Shown piece after piece: positions 26,075-32,143 of a DNA stretch of 43,205 nt; position 1 is the stretch's first letter; each line of letters begins with the position of its first letter. The notes under the pieces were generated by a model. It was not told the origin of the DNA, searched no databases, and saw only the letters and a list, made by a program, of their open reading frames with translations. This DNA is from Bacteroidaceae bacterium (lineage in GTDB: Bacteria > Bacteroidota > Bacteroidia > Bacteroidales > Bacteroidaceae). The position numbers were made by a program, and so were the translations under genes. Location of the stretch: NCBI GenBank assembly GCA_017554605.1, contig JAFZIA010000094.1, forward strand, positions 1-43,205, given 5' to 3'.

Positions 26075-27040
26075 ATGAAACAGAGAATGATTCTTGCCTT
26101 TGCCCTTATTGTGGCCGGGCTACTTCCGCTACTTGCACAGACAACCGCGCTGGTATCGTACGAAGGAGGCTACTTTGTAAAGAACGACAACGACTGGGTG
26201 GAATACCGTCCCGCCGACCGTGCAGGAAAATGGGCAAGCTACGAACAGTACAAGGAGACCGACGAGTTCTTTTATCTGAAGAACAAGAAGTGCCGCATTG
26301 CTATTCCCAAACTTAAAAAGAACAAAATCTTTGTCGACCGTGAGAAAAACGGCAAATGGGAGATTGTATATAACACACTCGACATATACTGGCACTGCCC
26401 CGAGCCCGACGGCCTGTTCTACTGCTACCGCGACGGCAGCGGCGTCGAGTATGACGGGTATTTTGTACGCGACAATGACAGATGGCTCGAGTACCGTCCC
26501 GGAATGAAACGCGGCGTGTGGGCAGAGTTCAACCAGGTAAACGAGGAGGAGGATTTCTTTATACTGCAAAGTACCAATGATAAAATTTCAATACCCAAAG
26601 ACCCCAAGAACAATATCTACATTGTGCGCGGCAGTAATTGGAGTCCGTGTTACCGTACCACTGCAATCTACGACAGGTCGGCAAAGTACGACTATAACTT
26701 TTATATGAAAAAGTCGCACCTGATAAAAGGGAACGGAAAAACCCGCGAGGAGGGAAAATCGGCACGCATCAGCTTCGACCGCAAAGGAAACATTCAGCTC
26801 GCATACAATAAAAAGCACCACGACCTCACATACGACAATATACAGGTTACTACATACGACGGAGTGAAAGCCGTTGAGATAACCATTGGCAAAAAGGACA
26901 AAGTGTGGCTGCTCTCATCGAACAAGTGCATAATAATGTGCAAGTCTATCTTGCCCAAGATGTATGTGATTGACGGCATCGACAGCAAAAAGCTGAAGGA
27001 GATTATTTCTCTCATCGAAAATGAAGATTTCTACAACTAA
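26075..27040 (+). CDS. Secreted protein with two tandem WG-like repeats, unknown
   Basis: 321 aa with a signal peptide at 1-21 (LIVAGLLPLLAQ). Residues ~28-108 and ~122-200 are a clear internal duplication: each has EGGYFVKNDNDWVEYRP or YDGYFVRDNDRWLEYRP, then GxWAxYxQ, a DEFFYL/EDFFIL strand, IPK..KN.I.V, and a closing TxxIY. Residues 205-321 form a basic domain ending in a helical segment. I recognise no family. The context is the ECF sigma cluster, so a cell-envelope stress or surface role is inference. Confidence 0.65.
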   Translation: MKQRMILAFALIVAGLLPLLAQTTALVSYEGGYFVKNDNDWVEYRPADRAGKWASYEQYKETDEFFYLKNKKCRIAIPKLKKNKIFVDREKNGKWEIVYNTLDIYWHCPEPDGLFYCYRDGSGVEYDGYFVRDNDRWLEYRPGMKRGVWAEFNQVNEEEDFFILQSTNDKISIPKDPKNNIYIVRGSNWSPCYRTTAIYDRSAKYDYNFYMKKSHLIKGNGKTREEGKSARISFDRKGNIQLAYNKKHHDLTYDNIQVTTYDGVKAVEITIGKKDKVWLLSSNKCIIMCKSILPKMYVIDGIDSKKLKEIISLIENEDFYN

Positions 27041-27055
27041 CGGACAAACGCCAGT

Positions 27056-27496
27056 ATGAAGAATATGATAAGGATACTACTATGCCTGATGCTCGCTGCG
27101 GGAGCGTCACAGGCAGCAGCTACGGAGGTTGCGGACGCCAAAAACCCGTCGCACAAGAAAGATACGCAACACCACGACAAGAGGGGCCCTGCACCGCAGC
27201 ATAAGATAATCTCGGACGACGATTTTAAGCTACTATGCAGCCTTATCGGTGAAGGCGACTTCGACAGTGACAAGATAACAATCATAAGGGCGGGCAGCAT
27301 CGGCAACTTTTTCAGTTGCAGGCAGGCGGCCAAACTTTTGTCGTTCCTCTCTTTCGACAGCAGCAAACTGGAGGCACTTGAATATATTGCCGCGCGTATT
27401 GTAGGCAAAAAAAACATTGACATACTGATTGAGGAGTTCACTTTCTCATCGAGCAAGGACAAAGCACTGAAAATCCTTTCGCAAAGGGAGGAGTGA
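27056..27496 (+). CDS. Secreted DUF4476-like protein
   Basis: 146 aa, signal peptide at 1-21 (MIRILLCLMLAAGASQAAA). Residues ~50-143 fit the DUF4476 pattern: ISDDDFKLLCSLIGEGDFDS, then DKITIIRAG, SCRQAAKLLSFLSFDSSKLE, and a closing EEFTFSSSKDKALKIL. This domain occurs in Bacteroidetes secreted proteins; the function is unknown. Last gene of the ECF sigma run, directly before the terminator at 27507. Confidence 0.7.
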   Translation: MKNMIRILLCLMLAAGASQAAATEVADAKNPSHKKDTQHHDKRGPAPQHKIISDDDFKLLCSLIGEGDFDSDKITIIRAGSIGNFFSCRQAAKLLSFLSFDSSKLEALEYIAARIVGKKNIDILIEEFTFSSSKDKALKILSQREE

Positions 27497-27506
27497 TGTT
27501 TCAAAA

Positions 27507-27539
27507 AACTGTGCAGGCTGACGCTTGCACAGTTTTTTT
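27507..27539 (+). terminator. Rho-independent terminator of the ECF sigma operon
   Basis: AACTGTGCA (27507-27515) pairs exactly with TGCACAGTT (27526-27534) and is followed by a T-run to 27539. It closes the plus-strand run that begins at rlmN or at the sigma gene. Confidence 0.85.
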
Positions 27540-27631
27540 ATGCGCACACAGTCTGTTAATTATAATACAACGGCAAACAATAGGGCAAGGAACAATGTTG
27601 CTATCTTGACATTAACAAAAAACAGAGCCTT

Positions 27632-28936
27632 ATGAAAAAATTCATCACAACAATCTTTGCCGTTGTACTTATGTGCAGCACCGTGCAAGCACAAGGTTTT
27701 TCTCCCGAGAGCTACAACCTGAGCCACAGCGACAGTTGCTGGTACGTTACACTCAACTACCGCATAAACAAAATGCCAAAGAACGACGAGCTTATACTTG
27801 TGAGTCAGATATGTTGCCCCGACACCTGCGTGAATGACACCACGCGCCGTTTCCAGGGCAGACGCTATGCAAAGAGATACGCCAAGGAGTATGGCTACAC
27901 GCCCGGGCTCGGCAGCGAGGGAGTAAACAGCTACACACTGGCAATTCCCGAAGAGATGGTTACCGACACGCTCATTGGAGTGGTCTACAGCGAATACATC
28001 AGCCCCGACGGAATATCGGGTTCGCTCGACACGGTGGAGATAATATTGCCGATGCCCGCCGCACTTAGCTGCCACCCCGTGAAGCGGCAAGCCACCATTG
28101 CCGACCAGCTTGCATACGAGAACCCCTACGTAAGCAATATGTCGGGCTACACCCCGCTCGTTGAGGAGGCAGACATATATGCGACGGCAAGCCCTGCAAA
28201 CCTCGTACATTTTCCAATGAACAGCCAGAAGCTCAACCTCTCATATTGGAACAATGCCCACACGATAGACAGCATAGTACAACTGCTGACCTCGCTTGCC
28301 AACGGCAGTGGAGCAGACATAGAGTCGGTGCAGATTGTAGGCTTCACGTCACCCGACCTAAGCGACAACATAACCCCCAAACTGGGCTACAAGCGCGCTG
28401 CCGCACTTTGCAACCACCTGAAGCAGCGCACCAGCCTGCCCGACAGCGTATTTGAGGTTGCAGACGGCGGCAAGCACTGGCACCTCATATATACCGACCT
28501 TGCGCACAACACCCCCGAGAGCGACACGCTCATCAACCGTCTGCAGGCGATGAAGAGCAACAAGGAGCGCATAGCCTACCTGCAGAAGTACAACGGCGGC
28601 AAGCACTACGCGGCACTGTGCAACGACAGCGCCTCGGCAAATTACAGGAGCGCCTGCTGCACACGCGTCTACTACCACAATTTGAGCGACAGCAGCTCGC
28701 ACGAGCTGAACAGCATTGTGGCCGAGCTTGCCAATAACCCGCACCCCGACTACGAGGCACTGCGCAAGAAACTCTCGGCATACAGCAACGACCCGCGTGC
28801 GCTGAACATAAAAGGGGTGATTGACCACCGCCAGCACCGCCGTGCAGCCGCTGCCGAGGCGTTCCGCCGCGCCGCAGCAATGGGCGACGAGCAGGCAATG
28901 CGCAATATGGACATTCTGGGACTCAGTATGGATTGA
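27632..28936 (+). CDS. Secreted OmpA-like/DUF3868-like protein with helical C-terminal repeats
   Basis: 434 aa, signal peptide at 1-20 (MKKFITTIFAVVLMCSTVQA). The first ~150 residues are beta-rich with several cysteines (ICCPDTC). Residues ~195-300 resemble an OmpA-like domain: VHFPMNSQKLN, then VQIVGFTSPD...KLGYKRAAALCNHL. The last ~60 residues look like a Sel1/TPR unit (DPRALNIKGVIDHRQHRRAA, then AEAFRRAAAMGDEQAMRNMD). The layout recalls the DUF3868/OmpA proteins found beside fimbria genes in Bacteroidales, but no fimbrillin gene is near. The terminator before it and a weak TATCTTG box at 27602 suggest it is transcribed alone. Confidence 0.65.
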   Translation: MKKFITTIFAVVLMCSTVQAQGFSPESYNLSHSDSCWYVTLNYRINKMPKNDELILVSQICCPDTCVNDTTRRFQGRRYAKRYAKEYGYTPGLGSEGVNSYTLAIPEEMVTDTLIGVVYSEYISPDGISGSLDTVEIILPMPAALSCHPVKRQATIADQLAYENPYVSNMSGYTPLVEEADIYATASPANLVHFPMNSQKLNLSYWNNAHTIDSIVQLLTSLANGSGADIESVQIVGFTSPDLSDNITPKLGYKRAAALCNHLKQRTSLPDSVFEVADGGKHWHLIYTDLAHNTPESDTLINRLQAMKSNKERIAYLQKYNGGKHYAALCNDSASANYRSACCTRVYYHNLSDSSSHELNSIVAELANNPHPDYEALRKKLSAYSNDPRALNIKGVIDHRQHRRAAAAEAFRRAAAMGDEQAMRNMDILGLSMD

Positions 28937-28960
28937 GCATAAGCCAATTGCAATATAAAG

Positions 28961-28996
28961 ACGCAGGCTACCGGAGCACTTCCTGGCAGCCTGCGT
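28961..28996 (+). terminator. Hairpin after the OmpA-like gene, probable terminator
   Basis: ACGCAGGCT (28961-28969) pairs exactly with AGCCTGCGT (28988-28996). The following sequence is TATCTCTT, not a full T-run, so termination may be weak. Located 25 bases after the OmpA-like gene stop. Confidence 0.5.
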
Positions 28997-29132
28997 TATC
29001 TCTTAAGAAACACTCCCGTTCCTCTATATCCCCACGACCGGCAACAATATTTTAAAAAGATTTTTGAACTGTTACAAAATATTCGCAAAAAGGTTGTATA
29101 TTCGCGCAATTAATCCCTAAAACTTATACAAG

Positions 29133-30335
29133 ATGCTTACACTGGATAAAATATACCACGCATCGTATGTGCTCAAGGACGTAATACGTCGCACAGACCT
29201 TATTGCAGCACCCAGTATCAACCCCGAGGCGAACATCTACCTCAAGCCCGAGAATCTACAGTTCACAGGCTCGTTCAAGGTTCGCGGTTCTTACTACAAG
29301 ATTTCACAGCTCTCGCCCGAAGAGAAAGCCAAAGGCGTTATTGCCTGCTCGGCAGGTAACCACGCACAGGGCGTGGCAATGGCAGCCACAAAGAACGGCA
29401 TTCACTCTATCATCTGTCTCCCCGACTGCGCCCCTATCTCAAAGGTTGAAGCAACAAGAGGCTTTGGAGCGGAAATTTGCCTTGTAGAGGGTGTTTACGA
29501 CGATGCCTATCAGCGTGCACTGCAGTTGCGCGACGAGCAAGGATACACATTCATTCACCCCTTCGACGACATTGACGTAATCGCTGGTCAGGGCACAATC
29601 GGCCTTGAGCTTCTCGACCAGATGAAAGATGTTGACGCTATTATTGTTCCCGTAGGTGGCGGCGGACTTATTTCGGGTGTTGCATTTGCTGTAAAATCAC
29701 TCAACCCCAACATCAAGGTTTACGGCGTACAGGCTGCCGGAGCACCCAGTATGGTAAATTCACTGCACAACAAGAAGATTGAGCGTCTGAGCAGCGTTTC
29801 GACCATTGCCGACGGTATTGCAGTGAAAGAGCCCGGACAGAATACATTCGAGTTCTGCAGCAAATACATCGACGACATTGTAACAGTTACCGACGACGAG
29901 GTGGCAGCAGCAATCCTCTCGATGATAGAGAAGCAGAAGCTCGTTGCCGAGGGTGCAGGAGCAGTATCTGTTGCAGCAGCAATGTTCAACAAGGTGCCCA
30001 TCAAGGGCAAGAATGTAATCTGCGTAGTATCGGGCGGTAACATCGACGTCAACTTCCTCGACCGTGTTGTAAAGCGTGGTCTTGCAAGATCGGGACGTTC
30101 TTGTATGCTCACCGTAGAGCTCATCGACAAGCCCGGACAGTTGCTCAACATCTCGAGCATCATTGCAGAGCACGGCGGCAACGTGATTGGCGTACACCAC
30201 GAGCGTGCAAACGCGGCAATGAACATCAACGGCTGCTTCTTGCGTGTATATATGGAGACACGTAACTTTGAGCAGATTGAGGAGATTAAGAAAGCCATCA
30301 AGGACGCCGGATACAACATCTGCGACCTTATGTAA
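29133..30335 (+). CDS. ilvA: Threonine ammonia-lyase (threonine dehydratase) with ACT domain
   Basis: 400 aa. The PLP-binding lysine lies in QFTGSFKVRGSYYKIS, and the phosphate-binding loop is VPVGGGGLISG. Residues ~325-400 are an ACT domain (MLTVELIDKPGQLLNISSII), giving the TdcB-like short form with a single ACT region. It deaminates threonine to 2-oxobutanoate for isoleucine synthesis. The next gene, ridA, removes the reactive enamine released by this enzyme, so the pairing is meaningful. ATG at 29133; a weak TATATTCG box is at 29097. Confidence 0.93.
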   Translation: MLTLDKIYHASYVLKDVIRRTDLIAAPSINPEANIYLKPENLQFTGSFKVRGSYYKISQLSPEEKAKGVIACSAGNHAQGVAMAATKNGIHSIICLPDCAPISKVEATRGFGAEICLVEGVYDDAYQRALQLRDEQGYTFIHPFDDIDVIAGQGTIGLELLDQMKDVDAIIVPVGGGGLISGVAFAVKSLNPNIKVYGVQAAGAPSMVNSLHNKKIERLSSVSTIADGIAVKEPGQNTFEFCSKYIDDIVTVTDDEVAAAILSMIEKQKLVAEGAGAVSVAAAMFNKVPIKGKNVICVVSGGNIDVNFLDRVVKRGLARSGRSCMLTVELIDKPGQLLNISSIIAEHGGNVIGVHHERANAAMNINGCFLRVYMETRNFEQIEEIKKAIKDAGYNICDLM

Positions 30336-30368
30336 AAAACAGAATAACATTATAAAAAACATACAACT

Positions 30369-30743
30369 ATGATCAAGAAAGTTTATACAAGCGCTGCCCC
30401 CGAGGCAATCGGTCCCTACTCACAGGCTATCATCTGTGGCAATATGCTCTTCACATCGGGTCAGATACCCATCAACCCCGCAACAGGCAATGTTGAGGCC
30501 GAGGATATCACAGCTCAGGCTACACAGGTAATGAAGAACCTTTCGGCTGTTCTTGCCGAGGCAGGCACATCATTCGAGAAGGTAGTGAAGACAACCTGCT
30601 TCCTTAGCGATATGGGCGATTTTGCAGCATTCAACGCTGTTTATGCCGAGTATTTCACAAGCAAGCCCGCACGTTCTTGCGTTGCTGTGAAGACTCTTCC
30701 CAAGAATGTCCTCGTTGAGGTTGAGGTAATTGCCGAAATTTAA
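30369..30743 (+). CDS. ridA: RidA family 2-iminobutanoate/2-iminopropanoate deaminase
   Basis: 124 aa, the normal length for the family. Family motifs: [31 protein letters not shown], and the C-terminal catalytic [20 protein letters not shown] with the conserved Arg. RidA hydrolyses imines and enamines from PLP enzymes such as IlvA, which is directly upstream by 33 bases. Both probably form one transcription unit. Confidence 0.95.
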   Translation: MIKKVYTSAAPEAIGPYSQAIICGNMLFTSGQIPINPATGNVEAEDITAQATQVMKNLSAVLAEAGTSFEKVVKTTCFLSDMGDFAAFNAVYAEYFTSKPARSCVAVKTLPKNVLVEVEVIAEI

Positions 30744-30820
30744 GGAAAAGGGTTAAATATTTTAGGCTAATATCTAAATTTACCCAAGAATACTTTGCTA
30801 ATTCAAAAAAAAAGTCTAAT

Positions 30821-30850
30821 TTTGCAGGCTGAAAGCGCAAAGTACTTTTG
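30821..30850 (+). promoter_or_regulatory. Promoter of rpmH
   Basis: TTTG (30821-30824), an 18-base spacer and TACTTTTG (30843-30850) fit the Bacteroidetes TTTG-N19-21-TAnnTTTG pattern closely. Transcription would start near 30857, with a leader of ~20 bases before the rpmH ATG. Confidence 0.65.
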
Positions 30851-30876
30851 GGTAAACAATTAAATAGATATAAACG

Positions 30877-31041
30877 ATGAAAAGAACATTTCAGCCCTCT
30901 AACAGAAAGAGAAAGAACAAGCACGGTTTCCGTGAGAGAATGGCCACAAAGAACGGTCGTCGCGTATTATCATCTCGTCGCGCAAAAGGTCGCAAGAAAC
31001 TCACAGTTTCTGACGAGTATGTAGGCAAGAAAAGAAAGTAA
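30877..31041 (+). CDS. rpmH: 50S ribosomal protein L34
   Basis: 54 aa, too short for ordinary ORF listings. It starts [20 protein letters not shown] and continues [20 protein letters not shown], the highly conserved L34 core, with a Bacteroidetes-type extension [14 protein letters not shown]. The protein is very basic and structural in the large ribosomal subunit. In many bacteria rpmH lies beside rnpA and dnaA; here it lies after ridA, as in other Bacteroidales-like orders of genes, but I did not check that. Confidence 0.97.
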   Translation: MKRTFQPSNRKRKNKHGFRERMATKNGRRVLSSRRAKGRKKLTVSDEYVGKKRK

Positions 31042-31052
31042 TTAATTTTCGG

Positions 31053-31106
31053 GCAATACAACCAAGCGGCAGCAATTCATTTTGCTGCCGCTTGGTTGTA
31101 TATTGC
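31053..31106 (+). terminator. Very long hairpin after rpmH
   Basis: GCAATACAACCAAGCGGCAG (from 31053) continues CAA and pairs over about 22 bases with TTGCTGCCGCTTGGTTGTAT (31082-31101) and ATTGC to 31106, leaving a small TTCATTT loop. There is no T-run. The stem is unusually stable and lies 11 bases after the L34 stop. It probably terminates or protects the rpmH transcript. Confidence 0.7.
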
Positions 31107-31316
31107 CGGAAGCAGTTGGAATACAACCACAAGCCAAAGTACAACGCACTTACAGCGGCATAAAGGAGGAGTTCATAACCTGCACGTAAGCTCAATATAA
31201 TTTTAAAAGATAGAAAGCTGGGGTCATTTATAAATTCCACATCAATGTCGAGCAGTTACTAAAACACACATTGAAAAATAATGAAAAAAATTTCATATTA
31301 TTTCGCTCATTTGTAG
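31107..31316. other. Intergenic stretch between rpmH and the RNA candidate
   Basis: About 210 bases of increasingly AT-rich DNA. No gene or clear repeat was seen here. The drop in GC marks the beginning of the AT-rich island that continues into the BspA-like gene. Confidence 0.4.
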
Positions 31317-31324
31317 TACATTTG
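31317..31324 (+). promoter_or_regulatory. -7 box of the structured RNA candidate
   Basis: TACATTTG matches TAnnTTTG exactly. A TTTC at 31291 lies 22 bases upstream as a poor -33 element. Transcription would start near 31331, just before the hairpin series at 31373. Confidence 0.4.
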
Positions 31325-31330
31325 CAGGAG

Positions 31331-31586
31331 TTCTTGGCTACAGCGGTGGCAAAAGAATTATTTTTTTATTAAGGTGTTATTGAAATTATCTTCTTAGATT
31401 AAACTTCGCAACTTTAATTTTGGAATGAAGATAGTAAGCAGTAGCACCACATCATTGGTATGTACAGCCATCATTGGCTCTTTACATAACCTTTGGTGTG
31501 GGCTATTGTTTTTATCCATTCCAAAGGCAATGCGAAGGCCTTATCTAAGGATAAAAACAGTAAGTTCCCACACCTTATTTTTTTTA
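31331..31586 (+). ncRNA. Structured RNA candidate with three hairpins and a terminator
   Basis: Three successive hairpins are visible: (1) GGTGTTATTG...TATCTTC (31373-31393) against GAAGATAGTAAGCAGTAGCA and CC (31427-31448); (2) GGTATGTA (31457-31464) against TACATAACC (31483-31491), with AGCCA/TGGCT inside; (3) GGTGTGGGCTATTGTTTTTA and TCC (31495-31517) against GGATAAAAACAGTAAGTTCC and CACACC (31549-31574), followed by eight T (31578-31585). An alternative long-range stem, TAAGGTGT (31370-31377) with ACACCTTA (31570-31577), would close the whole ~208-base segment as in 6S-like RNAs. No convincing ORF lies in it. It may be a 6S relative, another Bacteroidales RNA family, or an RNA leader of the next genes. 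Confidence 0.55.
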
Positions 31587-31631
31587 ACCGCTTTCATTAG
31601 GGAATTGTGAGGGCAGAGAAAAATATGTAAT

Positions 31632-31892
31632 ATGACAATTGAAGATTATTGCCTTTTAACAGGCAAGTCACGAGGAAAAAAATGCACAGTTTATGATTCG
31701 CTTGGAAACATATATTCAGGCATATACATAGGCGAGACACACAATGTTAGTCACAACGAATTAGCATTATCTCTGAGAATTGACAGTAAGACAGAAGATA
31801 AGCTCAAATATTCTGGTATAGAAAAGAATAAAAACGGAGTCTTTGAAATCACAATACTTATTTCTTGTATTACAAAACTTATTTTTGAATAA
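31632..31892 (+). CDS. Small unknown protein
   Basis: 86 aa, ATG at 31632, AT-rich. The sequence (MTIEDYCLLTGKSRGKKCTV, then YDSLGNIYSGIYIGE) looks like a beta-rich small domain with a short Lys-rich loop and a hydrophobic end. I do not recognise it. The next frame starts two bases after its stop, so the two were probably a pair before the fusion with the BspA-like gene. Confidence 0.45.
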   Translation: MTIEDYCLLTGKSRGKKCTVYDSLGNIYSGIYIGETHNVSHNELALSLRIDSKTEDKLKYSGIEKNKNGVFEITILISCITKLIFE

Positions 31893-31894
31893 AT

Positions 31895-32143
31895 ATGAGT
31901 GTAATTATAAACGTAGACGATAAAGTTGAATATGTATTATCTCAACTTGAAGGTTCATATTCTGAAGATGAGTTCCTTACAAAATTTAAAGAAACCTACC
32001 CTAATGATTATCAAAAATGCTGGAAAAGGTTTCTTTCAGAGGAAAAGAAAACAAAAAGCGGAAAACCACACCCAATGCAACATCCTGACAAACATATTAA
32101 AAACGCATTAAAGTCATACCTTAGCAGAAAAACCAAAAAAACT
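31895..32143 (+). pseudogene. Small unknown reading frame that has lost its stop and runs into the BspA-like gene
   Basis: 83 codons. It is rich in Lys and acidic residues and looks like a soluble small protein (MSVIINVDDKVEYVLSQLEG, ending HIKNALKSYLSRKTKKT). There is no stop, so the frame continues through an A-rich joint (AAAAACCAAAAAAACT) directly into the Met and signal peptide of the BspA-like protein. A cytoplasmic-style domain before a signal peptide makes no sense for a secreted protein, so this is read as a recombination joint and not as one true 1008-aa protein. Alternatively translation starts at 31895 and gives a rare chimeric product. Confidence 0.5.
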
